In this document: one piece after another, positions 12,201-20,121 of the stretch
Layout: each line of letters starts with the position of its first letter
Position numbering within the stretch: the first letter of the stretch is position 1
DNA from: Streptomyces cavernicola
GTDB lineage: Bacteria > Actinomycetota > Actinomycetes > Streptomycetales > Streptomycetaceae
Direction of reading: 5' to 3'
Assembly: GCF_029968035.1 (NCBI RefSeq)
Contig: NZ_JASCIQ010000035.1
Location: 29,418-93,417 of the forward strand
DNA length: 64,000 bases
The notes under the pieces: model-generated
Told to the model about the DNA's origin: nothing
The model's database searches: none
Seen by the model: only the letters and a program-made list of their open reading frames with translations
Translations under genes and position numbers: made by a program

Positions 12201-15200
12201 CCAACGCCCTGGAAAAGGCTCCCGCGCTCCAGCAGGCAGACCAGGCCCGAATGCCCGAACTCGACGAGCAGATAGCCCTCTTGCAGTCGGCGCAGGCCGC
12301 GGCGGACTTCACCCCTCAGATCGAGCACGCGCGGGCCCGCGCGAACCTCCTGGACGACATCGTCGGCCGGATCGCCGACCTCGACAAGCTGCCCGAGATC
12401 GACGAAGACGAACTCGACAAGAAGCTGACCAAGGCGCAGCGCCGGGCGATCGTCGAGGAGCGGGAGCAGGCGCGCGTCCCGCTCCAGGGCGCTGTCGGCG
12501 CCGCGGTGCTCACCCTCGAAGAGTTCGACCGCAAGCACCCCGCGCCCGAGCGCACGGAGGAGCCGGAAGAACCGGAAGAGCCTGAGCAGGACCGGGTGCG
12601 GCTCTCCGCCGAGGAGGTCTCCGAGACCTTCGACGATCTACGTCTGGGCGGGGACGCCGGCAGCGACACCGCCGACGAGCCGGAGACCGCGGCAGGCGCA
12701 GATGACGGTGACGACGGTGGCCGTGACGTGACCGCTGCCCCCGGCGACAACACCCCCGAGGGGGAAAGCACCCAGCGGCCGGCTCCGGCACAGGGAGGCG
12801 ACCTCATCGCGGGCCGCTTCCAGTTCGACGAGCCCGTCACCGACCCCGACGGGCAGGGCTGGTACGTCAGCAGCGAGAACCCCGACGGCTCGGTCAACGT
12901 CGGTGACGGCCCCAGCCGCGCCACGTTCCAGCCGGACGAACTGACCAGCGCCCGCAGGGACACCGCCACCACCGCTGAGGAGCCCGAGGCGGACCCTGCA
13001 GGCTCGGACGACACGGTCCCCCTCGACCGCGACGAGGTTGCCCAGCAGCTCGACGCCATCCGCCCCGAGGGCACCAAGGCGCCGTCGGCCATGTCCGATC
13101 AGGAGATCGCCGACGAGATCGTGGCCCTGATGGAGCGGGAGATGGCCGACGGCGAGTTGACCGGCGCCGCCCGCACGCGCATGGCCGTGCTGGAGGCAGA
13201 GAAGGACCGTCGCGCCGGGCGCACGCCGAAGGCCGAGCCGAAGAAGCCCGCCCCCGCCGAGCCGGAGGGCGGCCTGTTTGACGTCGACGAGCCGGAGGCA
13301 CAGGCCCCCGCGGCTGCCGACCCGGACAGCCCCCTCGACCTGCCCGACGACGAGTTCGGGACGCCGGACATGTTCGCGGACCACGAGGGCCGCGACACCA
13401 GCCGCCTTCACCCCGTCCAGATGTGCAACCCTGCTGACCTGGGCCAGGGCGACCGGTACACCGACGCCGACGGCCGCACGCACACGGTCGCCGAGCCGCC
13501 GCGCCTGACGGGCCGGGGCCGCGTGCGGATCGTCACCGGTGACGGCGAGGAGCGGTTCTACGACCGTGCCGCCGAACTGCGCCTGCGCTACCCGGACGAG
13601 GAGATCACGGACGACCGTGCCGAGCAGCAGGCCCTCGACTCTTCCGACAGCGACGGGACTGACGGCACCGACGCGGCCAACACCCCAGAGCAGAACGACG
13701 ACGAGGCCCAGGAGGACGCCCAGTCGAACGACGACGAACAGCGGAAGGACCAGGACGACCGTGACAACCAGAGCAACGGGCGCACCGGGGACGCCGAGGC
13801 GGCCGCCTCCGACGAGGCTCCGCAGGGCGCCGATGGTGGCCCGCAGTTCCCCATCGCCCCTGGCGTTGACGGCGACGAGGACCATCCGGACGCTGACGAG
13901 CCCGACGCCGACAGCGACCAGGAGGGCGACAACGACCGCGACCAGCGCCGTCGCCGTCGGCGCCGCGGCGGCCGAGGCTCGGGCGGGCAAGGTCCCGGCG
14001 GTGCGGGCGGTCCCGGCCTGCCCCACCTTGAGCTTCCGCATCTGCCCGACACCGCAGCCGGCACTGGCAGTGGCGTCGGCTCGGGCCACGACGGCTCGGG
14101 CCGCGACGGGGAGCCCGACAGCCGCGAGCGGCCCCGCACTGTGGCCGACCTGCGCGACACGTGGCGTCGTGGCCACGGCCTGACCAGCGCGGAGGACACC
14201 CCCGAGCGGAGGGCCTTCCTCGCCCAGCTCGCCGACAACCCGACGCTCACCCTGTCCACGGGCGGCGGACTGGTCACCTGGACCGACGACCCCGACGCCA
14301 ACGGTGCTGCACGCACCTGGCAATTCGCGCAGGCCCGCAGCGGCGGCCGCTTCGGCAAGATCACACTCACCACGAGCAACGCAACCGAAGCCCGCGACCT
14401 CGCCGACCTGTTCGAGATGGCTCCCGGCGCGGACGGGCGGGCCCTCGACTGGCACCAGCCCCTCACCCCGGCCGCCATCGCCCAGTGGCGAGACCGCGAG
14501 GGCCGCTCCCTGCCCGAGTCCCTGCGCGCACTGCGCGACCTGTTCCAGAGCGACGACGCGGACCCCGACGCCGAGCAGACAGCGCCGCACGTCACGCTCC
14601 CCGAGGACCTGGCCGACCTGACTGACGACCGCCTCGCGGCTGTGTGGGCGCACCTGTCTGATAGCGACCAGATGCGCGTCGCCGAAGAGATGGACCGTCG
14701 CGACGCGGCCGAGCAGCGACTCCGCGACGCGATTCCGGCCGTACCGGCGGCCGACGCCGAAGAGGTCCGGCGTCGAGGCGAGGCGATGGACGCCGCGCTC
14801 GGCTTCGGAGCCGCGGACATCACTCGGCGCCCGCTCACCCGCGAGGAGCGGCTTCAGCGCGAATTCCAGGACTTCGACGAGGCCCGCTACTCCGCCGCGA
14901 TCGACGCCACCAACGGCTACTTCTTCAGCAAGAACAGCAGGCGTCTGCCTCCCGTCGGCGAGCGCGATCTGTTCTCCGGCGGCAACCTGTCCCGCTTCGG
15001 CCGTTGGCGGGAGTACGCCAGCGAAGAACTCATCGAGTGGTTCGGCAACAACGGAGGGCGCATCACGTACAACCAGTTCAAGCAGAAGCGCCGCGCCGAC
15101 GAGAAGATCGAGCGCGACCAGTACGAGGAGGAGCAGAGCCAGGCTGCCGGTACCCCGGCCGAGCCTGAATCGAACGTCGCCGCAGCGCCCGAAGCGTCCG

Positions 15201-18200
15201 GGCCGGAGCCATCCGTCCCCGCGTACGACCCGGCAAGGCCGCGGTTCGCTGACCTCGAAGCCGTACGCGAGCACATCCGCAACGGTCAGCTTGACGCACC
15301 CGCGCCCGGCGCTGGGAGGCACACCACCCCTCCCAGCCCCGAGGAGCGGCGCGAAATCGCGGATGACAAGAACGCCCGCCTGTCCCGCGGCGGCCGTGTC
15401 CTGGTGTACGGCAACCGCGCCGTCCGTGAGCGCGATGAGTACAACCGGCGCTACATCGTGGCTGCCCCTGGCAGCCTGCTCCCTGTTCTCCGGGACAACT
15501 CCGACGGCTTCGGCACCCTCAAGGAAGCGCTCCATGCGGCGAACACCCTTGAGGAGCACGTGCGCGACGCAGACGGTCAGCCGTTCCCGTGGGACGCGCC
15601 TGACGCGGTCGAGCGTGCCCGCACCTTCCGCGGCCCCAACGGCGAAAGCCTTGCCGAGACCATGGCCCGCGTCTTGGCGGAGCGGCCGAGCAGGGAAGGC
15701 CAGTGGCAGTTCGACCGCGCTCGCGCCGAGGAGCGCCAAGCATGGCGGCAGGCCGCCGACGACTGGCACCGCCAGCAGGAAGCCGACGGCTATATGATCC
15801 TTGCCGATCCTGCAGACCTTCAGGCTGGCGACGAGGTCAGTTTCCCTCTGGCCGCCGATCCTGAACGCTCCCTGCGCGGAGGTGCGAAGCCCCTCGGCAC
15901 AGCACGGGGCACCGTCACCAGCGACCAGTCCCACATCTGGAACCCCACCGGGATTCAGGCGCTCGGCTCGCGTGATTACCACCGCTACCCCGCGGACCTC
16001 ACCTGGACCGGTCCGGACGGCCGTACCGACCAACCGCATGACGCACGCCTGGAGTTGGGCGTGGTCCGGCGCAAGCCCCGCCCCGGCGAGAAGAATCCCT
16101 CCGTCAACGACCAGCACACACGTCCAGGTGCCCAGCCCGAAGGCTCAACGCCTGACGAGTCCAGCCGCCCCGACCAGACCGGCCTCCCAAGACCGGTCGC
16201 TGAAGAACCCTCCAGCAATGGCGAGGTGAACCAGCCGGAACCACTGGCCGAGCCGGAGCCCATCGGCGGGCAGCCCGCGCATTGGGCCAGCATCGACCAG
16301 CTCCAGCCCGGCGACATGGCGCGCATCGACGGCACGACCCGCCGCGGCCGTACAGTGACCCGCGCCGGATACGTCCTCGACACCCCGGAGCGCGTCACCG
16401 TGACCCGTCGGGGCCGCACCGAGGACATGTGGCGCACGACGATCGGCGAGAGCCCCGACGGCCAGACCGGCAACCGCGGCACCGTCTACACCCCGCTCAA
16501 CACCAGTGCCGCCCGTGCCGAAGCTCCGGACATCACAGCCCCCGGCGCCCCGGTGAGCGGCGCCCAGGGTGACGTCATCAGCGGCGACCTGTCCGACACC
16601 ATCGCTACTGACACCAGCGGCCGCGGCCTCTTCCCCGGCAGTCGCGTCACCGGCAACGGCGGCCGCGGAGGCATAGTCATCGGCGTCACCGACACCACCG
16701 CCTCGGTGCGTTGGGCCGACGGCGACATCGACAGCAGCGTCACGCCCACGTCCCTCACCGTGGACGACACCGACGGCCGACGCCCGGCGGGCTGGACCGT
16801 CACCGGCCAGCGGGTCCGCCCCGGCCACGTCGTCGTGGAGACCATCCCGAACGGTGCGCTCTTCGGCCCGGTCGACGAGGTCAACGGGGACCGCATCACG
16901 ATCACCACCGCTGAAGGCGCAGTCACCCGCGATGCGGCAGACCTCCGCGTCGTCGGCGAAGTGCGCGCCGATACCCCGGAATCCGCGCCCATCACCGGTA
17001 TCTCCGAGTCGACAGCCGACGAGATCAGCAAGGGCGATGTCATCGTGCTCGACCTCGATGGCGCCCCGACCACCGTGGAGGTCCTGGACACCAACCGTGA
17101 TGGCGACCGCGTCACCATCGACTACGTCGACACGACGACGGGCGAGCTGGGAACCATGGACATGGACGCCACGGCCGTTGTCCAACGGGCGGAAGGGCAG
17201 GGCGGCGCAGCCCCGGACCTTGGCCCGGACGATGCGCCCGCCGCCGACGACGAGATGTCCGTGCACGAGCCGTGGCCCGCCATCGACCCCGTCACCGGCC
17301 CCACGGTCGACCCTGATCTCACCCAGGCCGACCGCGACGCCATCGCCGACAACGGCACCAGCCCCGAGGACGATCCCGACGCCCAGCAGGCAGCCGCTCG
17401 CCTTGGCGCTGACCTGCCCGTCACGCCGGAGCAGGCCACCGCCCTCGCAGCCCAACTCCGCGCCACTGCCGACCCGTTCACCAGCGAGGGGCGCACCGTG
17501 CGGCGCGCTGCCGACCACCTCGACCGCGCCGCCGACCGCCCCACTCCGGAAGGTCTCGACAGGCCGCGGCCCTCCAACGCGGCACAGATCAACGTGGGCG
17601 ACGTCATCGCCATGCCCGACGAGCGCCGTGGCGACGAGGTCCACGTCTTCCGCGTCCTTGACGTGGAGGAAGGCCCCGGCGGCGTGCGCAAGCTGCTGTT
17701 GGAGGACGAGAACCGACAGTGGAAGCGCCGGATCGTCCACGCCGCCATGCCCGTGTGGCAGCTCCCTGAACCGGGACCGGACACCGACGACAGCACGGAC
17801 GCCCCGAACGCAACTCCCGCCCAGGCGCCGCGTGACCCCAACCTGCCGCTCGCCGCGGTGCGGCGCCAGATCATCGCCGATCACAGCCGCACCGTGGCCC
17901 TGCGCATCATCGACGAGGCCGTGGCCGGAACCGAGCCGCCCGGCGACATCCATGCGCTGCGCGAGCAGATCGCGCAGCGCCTGACCCCGGACGCTCTGCA
18001 GGCCGCCCGCAACGCTGCCCGCCAGGACGCAAACGCTGCCCTGGACGCTTCGGGCATCACCGGCCGCGACCGCGCCGCCGTACAGCAGGCCCTCCGCCGT
18101 GCCCGCGAGAAGGCACACGAGCGGACCGTCCGAGCTGCGCTCCGCACCATCAACGACCTCGAACCCCTCCCCGGCGAGCCCAGCGAGGACCTGGCCCAGC

Positions 18201-19756
18201 GCGCGGCCGGTCTCCTACGGCTTATCCCGGATCAGGTCAACGCCCCGTCCCCCGCCCGGCGCCGCAACACCCCGTCCGCGCCGGGCACCCGCCCCGCGCC
18301 GGACGGCGACGGCTCCACCGACGCCACCAGGCACGTCGACAACGCGCTGACCGCGCTGCTGCGGCAGCTCGAAGAGACCGGTGTCGACCCGGCGGACCTC
18401 GACGCGATCGCCCGGCTCCTGACGGCACAGCTCGACGGCACCCGACAGGCCACCGCCCAGCGCATCGTCCGCAGAGCCGGCGGATCGACTTCGGACACTG
18501 GACAGCAGTCCGGTCTCCTCACTCGCGTGATCGCTCTGCTCGGGCGCATGGGGCGCCGCCTGATCGAGTTGGTGAAGGCTGCCGCCCGGAAGATCGCCGA
18601 GCTGTGGCGCAGCAACCGGGACCGGCTGTCCCGGCTCAGGACGTTCCTGCGACGCCTGGTGCGGCGGGTGCGCGACTGGCCGGAGCCCCGCCGCCTGGCG
18701 CGCCTGAACGCCGCGCTCGAACTCCCCGACGTCCAGGGCGATTCGCTGGCCGCACGAGTGTCCCAGTGGGCGGGCCTGCTTCCCGAGCGCGGCCGCTTCG
18801 GTCAGACATCCCGTCGCGTCTCCCGGTGGGCGCCAACCACGTGGGCACAGCTCGCAGCAGGCAGACTCCCCGACCGCTCCAGCGACACCCTGTGGGTTCC
18901 GGACCGCGCCTCCGACGGCGGACCCGGTCTCACCGCGCTGCGGCACATGGCCGCCCTGCGGGCCGCCGGCACCGACGTCGACCAGGACGTGACCCGCCGC
19001 CTGGCCGATGCGCTCGGCGAGGACTTCGACGGCGACCCGCACGGCACCCTCCAGCACGCCGACGACTACGTGGCCGCCACAGAGCGGCGCCTGCTCAACC
19101 TCCAGGCCGCGCGCACCACCATCACTATCCAGGACCCGGACGTCGACGTGGAGATAGCGGCCGCCCGGATGGAGGTCGCTGCCGCCCGCCGTGACTGGGA
19201 GGACCTGCGGAGCCGGTACACCGCGGCGGTGCCCGACGCCGTCGCGGCAGCGCTGGCCGACGTCCGCGACCTCGGTGCCCAGGGCAACGCAGGCATCGTG
19301 TTCGGACCGGACAGCACCCCGGACGCCGAGCGCGCCGTCCGCAACGTGCAGCGCCTCATCCCCAGGGCCTGGCTCGCCACCCCGGATGGGCGCCGACTCA
19401 CCGCAGTTGACGGCGACGCCGGACGCTACGAGCTCGACGCGCGCCGTGCCACCGTCGCCGACCTCGGCGACGCGGGAGTCGGCACTGCCGCGCACGCCCT
19501 GGCGCAGCACCTCGCCGGGCGCCTGCCGGACCTGGATGCCGCACAGCGCGTGTTCTGGTTCACGCGGACGCACACCGGCCGCCCCGGCGCCCGCACGCTC
19601 GACCGCACTGCTCTAGGACGGCTCTTGGCTCAGCAGCAGACACAGACGGACACAGGTGACAGCCTCGCCCGGTCCTTGCAGGCCATGTTCACCGGCGACT
19701 GGTACGAGGACGATGACCTTCGCGCTTTCCTCCTCGGCCTGCTCGCCACCCGCTGA
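3239..19756 (+). CDS. Giant DarB-like polyvalent protein: N6-adenine methylase plus SNF2-type helicase
   Basis: A 5,505-codon frame within the head-gene cluster. About residue 25 has a PRDSKGRF segment common in actinophage head proteins. A ~105-residue domain recurs four times (about 215-318, 380-480, 3667-3771, 4042-4150). Helical repeats starting LSDxxL cover about 750-1040. From about 1409 comes an N6-adenine methylase: motif I VLEAGSGAG (about 1548) and catalytic NVPF (1611). A superfamily-2 helicase follows: HEVGLGKT (2236), DEAH (2403), QRNGRVLR (about 2749). Long acidic, proline-rich linkers separate the domains. The last 500 residues contain a basic helical stretch and a segment resembling a zincin that has lost its catalytic residues. 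P1 DarB combines methylase and helicase, is packaged in the head and shields incoming DNA from type I restriction; the same role is inferred here. Residues about 1295-1405 overlap a better-coding frame (7119-7454), so the protein may not be one chain. Confidence 0.8.
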   Translation: MLIRTSSAADLSRTFEATSVRRPWNPALHPRDSKGRFIETGGVARLWSGKLARVVRALPRDRVLVQDRAADGSYTGRRHSTSARWITMVARPDGTAPTANQTKVEAEDARREQDDRRGLGLSRDDHGNPDTPDEPHGADDAGNDIGDDDGDRPEDDDQDEPEDGHHDVDTNALPNRKARNGARFEDTAAVRRHFLDLAQQPGANTPALRRLAGDEDLQITPSGGLVTTRDDDNGRWYLTSTGTGGYLDVGDFTTRQEAEGAAEYINEHVRNGHIMPGEFNEPIDFSDPKIGDWFLTWRSTKGEDAEQAIRRAVRDFHAPRADGDAPQAPSANRQRPQESERFTTLQQVRDNWTRQTEALRASGSEQDRSSARDIDSLVKEPRLKLVGDGQFVARRVEGDWYLYATATGQQMPWWFDRQADAKGFAEHIVGRLKDKDGNALDFSDPKFADGRRTWRSAKGRDYIQEWTAARALWDQEHPPKHSIATDRLGETLRRRPFGDEEAPKADTPTEPTPVPEATDEPDIPEDARAGYMAGEQERSTPDEQPEPAPEPAAEPQPEEAPEATTDGRPTGVPEDAEPVEGVPGYWATSWNPGPVTVYGPYGARIASVIGGYSDRHATVDGVYVPIGSNANIADQIIARHHLATTNPDQADHVHLAWTTHKGKRVLAVRGTIKNDARDDRAVGAAGKLAWSPVQKARITGTQWKPETRDRKAADILAAFVRQGRNVRVTDEDTSTNAPEQAQQFDEDTKKLRALSDADLRGHRDNLKIHAQVATTPARKQKARAALQKVEAELDRRRIAQNDENNRDEPENHLSVQDRAASMSDTDLAEAISRSEGARSTYGSRRGDRLNDDERALYADRRRRTTERVAQAGSPQGLSDGELAAHIKDLEARERTHKPSGTIHGEDDLAPERDLWNDLTGHLADAETEQQARQLRDIEQRPAVQDLDDDALEKEFIGLPIRLRRLGPEQNEILSARRHAVYEERQNRKADVYRNGPDPAGLSDADLGTAFKDLHKKRNLTSGREREALEARLKAIFDEQNRRGAEGHEQKVNRADTREDPLRSSLGASIQVDGNGYGKVSYHEYDSPYAGGHKAGWNAQRQSHGGHLGAFPSMTEALAALVDSYDSDPDTEPVRLYGSVRRVWVPKMFFELYQSSRRADSFSSASKERQTLYGLFKGHGYGWSDNTNPITGKIGKGANLDIPEGLLAEFHRVTEELSREMMLRASDRELDSSDRSKARTRLASINAALHGIDAQRTAVGKDGGDDDRKVISREEIEAQQAALRAALGTDEGPDSEHLQPDGQGPLDEVPSAGAGADGRPGDVLPEQGQGDRDGDSGGRGGAGEDRAGRDGVRGSGGSAQADQGGRDRDGAPRPAAGAGAGDRRTTDAQSGDAGSAGDEGRGVRHVAPRFRPKPADAATKGPIQRAAANVEAIRVLKRLEREDRPATEKEKVTLARWTGWGSVPIMFAAEPNEQEPRYQQGGTRYGKFEQDYARWAEYRELRTMLSGELTPLEWRQASRGTLSMHYTPQPIAEAMWDGLKALGFERGDVLEAGSGAGTFFGVSPDGARLTGIELDPTTAKIAKALYPDTNVLNENFAETDAHPGTFDVSIGNVPFASVPFGDKRYPAESLHNGFITKELALTRPGGITLLITSRHTLDSKGDKARKQIAKYGDLIGAVRLPSGVFNDAGTSVVTDVLVLRRRADGDEPGNTTWLNAPERKIEGVREHVNEYFTENPDHVLGDLTTESSPYGPRLTVKGDPAKAPDQLRDALEQIAAKAKAHGNGYEPHPDGDNRPPVFLQTAREKHANDWTGRLYEGDDGKLYQHVNGGNPVAVEPSDDRDDQLRALVQLRDVAAELRALDRKNDEDERAEKLRAQLRDLHTTYVEQYGPLSKPGQFRSMKTGTRPDGSEERTPTAYGYFRSDPDAGSVLALERWDADKQEPILSRVFEERAAARRQPLDRTDDPKTALSAVVAATGEVDLGEIARLLNMDPQDAVRALGNEVFTDPSTGRLELAGAYLSGPVRDKLDAARRAAEKEPAFAVNVSALESVQPVDRTIGEFTPEMGAHWTPPELLQRFLREYLGDKTLRVAHDDRYGWMLYTGKVPQANNVMYGVAADEKKGTRGKNAVEIARAILGHGSLTIYRDDKRRDVDEETSRLVRQKADQMRSEFAKYATANAERLTRLTDSYNKIMNGHVVRSYDGMSPSLDNFTPERTPHAWQLSGAARMQFERSVILAHEVGLGKTGTLVMGTQALKASGQIEKPYAVVPDHLAQQWYDEARYLYPNTEIHLITSGDLADGRRDSTLEWLRANKPDLVIFTEPAFGSIKMSPEAQEEYEFRELEALREQLDRQYEDADNPNHPFIVAKIEQRIATVQNRISRNAAPMRTPGQTYWDDLGFDYAVVDEAHRYKGVGFRSREGGGDPASIRGIDLHQKLTDLHRRRADRATVTLATGTPLSNSITEQFTMLALAAPWVLDSYRAGAPDLWAATFGRKTLRVENAPDGSGLRIVERFAEFHNRRAMKTMWGLVADTKRADDVGIPRPKVKGGGPNLVMVDPTKDQTARLKKLVARGRAIHNGEVDRSQDNMLAVSNEGTSVALDPRLVDANAPAGNKLRTVATKHVERYHQHKDRVYKTYYGSAEDHPTPGALQMVFLNEGVPGGNNRGDFDAYAELKRLMVEGGIPAEKIAFVQDHKKTGKPEELAELFRRARDGEIAVLIGSSSVAGTGMNAQNRMVSLTHVDLDWGAAQMEQRNGRVLRYGNQNPEVEIDIFATKGSLDGWKAGFVASKAEGLVDIQRPEMADSDTRDTITELDVDYPDYETMEAEIGGNPYMSQLMKARRVLRDLEIDQHNEAAERVRRQETLADLQQELTETRDGITRREEALPRIRDVRDSFAMNLGGLSYTERVDAGSALHRQVTTQLLEHDRDGMGPWKVLGQFGGLDVGVRTERRADGKLVAHVGFPDLARSDFERGPEDLKKRGAGSGMITRLANALEKAPALQQADQARMPELDEQIALLQSAQAAADFTPQIEHARARANLLDDIVGRIADLDKLPEIDEDELDKKLTKAQRRAIVEEREQARVPLQGAVGAAVLTLEEFDRKHPAPERTEEPEEPEEPEQDRVRLSAEEVSETFDDLRLGGDAGSDTADEPETAAGADDGDDGGRDVTAAPGDNTPEGESTQRPAPAQGGDLIAGRFQFDEPVTDPDGQGWYVSSENPDGSVNVGDGPSRATFQPDELTSARRDTATTAEEPEADPAGSDDTVPLDRDEVAQQLDAIRPEGTKAPSAMSDQEIADEIVALMEREMADGELTGAARTRMAVLEAEKDRRAGRTPKAEPKKPAPAEPEGGLFDVDEPEAQAPAAADPDSPLDLPDDEFGTPDMFADHEGRDTSRLHPVQMCNPADLGQGDRYTDADGRTHTVAEPPRLTGRGRVRIVTGDGEERFYDRAAELRLRYPDEEITDDRAEQQALDSSDSDGTDGTDAANTPEQNDDEAQEDAQSNDDEQRKDQDDRDNQSNGRTGDAEAAASDEAPQGADGGPQFPIAPGVDGDEDHPDADEPDADSDQEGDNDRDQRRRRRRRGGRGSGGQGPGGAGGPGLPHLELPHLPDTAAGTGSGVGSGHDGSGRDGEPDSRERPRTVADLRDTWRRGHGLTSAEDTPERRAFLAQLADNPTLTLSTGGGLVTWTDDPDANGAARTWQFAQARSGGRFGKITLTTSNATEARDLADLFEMAPGADGRALDWHQPLTPAAIAQWRDREGRSLPESLRALRDLFQSDDADPDAEQTAPHVTLPEDLADLTDDRLAAVWAHLSDSDQMRVAEEMDRRDAAEQRLRDAIPAVPAADAEEVRRRGEAMDAALGFGAADITRRPLTREERLQREFQDFDEARYSAAIDATNGYFFSKNSRRLPPVGERDLFSGGNLSRFGRWREYASEELIEWFGNNGGRITYNQFKQKRRADEKIERDQYEEEQSQAAGTPAEPESNVAAAPEASGPEPSVPAYDPARPRFADLEAVREHIRNGQLDAPAPGAGRHTTPPSPEERREIADDKNARLSRGGRVLVYGNRAVRERDEYNRRYIVAAPGSLLPVLRDNSDGFGTLKEALHAANTLEEHVRDADGQPFPWDAPDAVERARTFRGPNGESLAETMARVLAERPSREGQWQFDRARAEERQAWRQAADDWHRQQEADGYMILADPADLQAGDEVSFPLAADPERSLRGGAKPLGTARGTVTSDQSHIWNPTGIQALGSRDYHRYPADLTWTGPDGRTDQPHDARLELGVVRRKPRPGEKNPSVNDQHTRPGAQPEGSTPDESSRPDQTGLPRPVAEEPSSNGEVNQPEPLAEPEPIGGQPAHWASIDQLQPGDMARIDGTTRRGRTVTRAGYVLDTPERVTVTRRGRTEDMWRTTIGESPDGQTGNRGTVYTPLNTSAARAEAPDITAPGAPVSGAQGDVISGDLSDTIATDTSGRGLFPGSRVTGNGGRGGIVIGVTDTTASVRWADGDIDSSVTPTSLTVDDTDGRRPAGWTVTGQRVRPGHVVVETIPNGALFGPVDEVNGDRITITTAEGAVTRDAADLRVVGEVRADTPESAPITGISESTADEISKGDVIVLDLDGAPTTVEVLDTNRDGDRVTIDYVDTTTGELGTMDMDATAVVQRAEGQGGAAPDLGPDDAPAADDEMSVHEPWPAIDPVTGPTVDPDLTQADRDAIADNGTSPEDDPDAQQAAARLGADLPVTPEQATALAAQLRATADPFTSEGRTVRRAADHLDRAADRPTPEGLDRPRPSNAAQINVGDVIAMPDERRGDEVHVFRVLDVEEGPGGVRKLLLEDENRQWKRRIVHAAMPVWQLPEPGPDTDDSTDAPNATPAQAPRDPNLPLAAVRRQIIADHSRTVALRIIDEAVAGTEPPGDIHALREQIAQRLTPDALQAARNAARQDANAALDASGITGRDRAAVQQALRRAREKAHERTVRAALRTINDLEPLPGEPSEDLAQRAAGLLRLIPDQVNAPSPARRRNTPSAPGTRPAPDGDGSTDATRHVDNALTALLRQLEETGVDPADLDAIARLLTAQLDGTRQATAQRIVRRAGGSTSDTGQQSGLLTRVIALLGRMGRRLIELVKAAARKIAELWRSNRDRLSRLRTFLRRLVRRVRDWPEPRRLARLNAALELPDVQGDSLAARVSQWAGLLPERGRFGQTSRRVSRWAPTTWAQLAAGRLPDRSSDTLWVPDRASDGGPGLTALRHMAALRAAGTDVDQDVTRRLADALGEDFDGDPHGTLQHADDYVAATERRLLNLQAARTTITIQDPDVDVEIAAARMEVAAARRDWEDLRSRYTAAVPDAVAAALADVRDLGAQGNAGIVFGPDSTPDAERAVRNVQRLIPRAWLATPDGRRLTAVDGDAGRYELDARRATVADLGDAGVGTAAHALAQHLAGRLPDLDAAQRVFWFTRTHTGRPGARTLDRTALGRLLAQQQTQTDTGDSLARSLQAMFTGDWYEDDDLRAFLLGLLATR
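7119..7454 (+). CDS. Nested 111-residue protein in an alternative frame of the giant gene
   Basis: A GTG start preceded by GAAGGA at 7106-7111 opens a 111-residue frame shifted by one base relative to the giant gene. Almost every third codon position is G or C. In the giant frame the same bases give an arginine/glycine/aspartate-rich low-complexity string, so this is the better coding frame. The predicted protein is helical and acidic: an N-terminal HWTKYRPRELAQMDDPETFF, a middle helix pair and a proline-rich segment before a last helix. Similar DPExFF small proteins occur, to my recollection, beside methylase/helicase genes in actinobacterial mobile elements. Its start overlaps a TGA in the third frame, as if an upstream gene once ended there. 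Function unknown. Confidence 0.7.
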   Translation: MSIYSQTARDHWTKYRPRELAQMDDPETFFLNKGREIETAILVAEEALEKTVPAATEYEARAGQHKQIRADATAMVLRDLLPEPEPETDEPQTLSPEMRDLQAMKDAVYDM

Positions 19757-19767
19757 AGGAGAAGACT

Positions 19768-20040
19768 GTGCCACACACCGTCACCGGCCGGTTCGACGAC
19801 GGCTCTGCGTACCAGGTGCAGATCACCGGGGACGCGGTCCGGCCGGTGGTTGGCTCCACCCGCGCGGCAGCGCTCTTCGAGCTCCACTTGGGCGAGTCGA
19901 TCCCCCTGTCACCGACGGGGCCTCTGCGCACCGTGGCCGGAAACGATGAGGAGGCAGTCCTTGCGGTCCTCCACCGGTACAGCAATGTTCTCGAGAGCCG
20001 CCGCTCTGGGCACGGCCGTACGGCGCAGGTCACAGCCTGA
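19768..20040 (+). CDS. Hypothetical 90-residue protein
   Basis: GTG start, 11 bases after the giant gene's stop, with AAGGAG spaced correctly (19757 onward). The protein looks like a compact mixed alpha/beta domain: a beta-rich first half (VTGRFDDGSAYQVQITG) and a helix near the end (EEAVLAVLHRYSNVL). The tight spacing suggests co-transcription with the giant gene. No family recognised. Confidence 0.6.
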   Translation: MPHTVTGRFDDGSAYQVQITGDAVRPVVGSTRAAALFELHLGESIPLSPTGPLRTVAGNDEEAVLAVLHRYSNVLESRRSGHGRTAQVTA

Positions 20041-20121
20041 TCGTCATCCATGGGTGCCTCCCCTCGGCTACCTGGGCGTACTCGGACAGCATCACCAGTC
20101 CAGAATGGCTGGGCTGTACCC

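Noticed and set aside
4133..16117. Very long reverse-strand frames (about 1,000, 1,450 and 1,160 codons) opposite the giant gene
   Set aside because: They are valine/glycine/arginine-rich mirror images of a GC-rich gene, contain no recognisable domain, and the forward frame has the methylase and helicase motifs.
19325..19600. An active zinc metallopeptidase at the giant protein's C-terminus
   Set aside because: The would-be HExxH reads HALAQ; the catalytic glutamate and second histidine are absent, so only an inactive relative is proposed.
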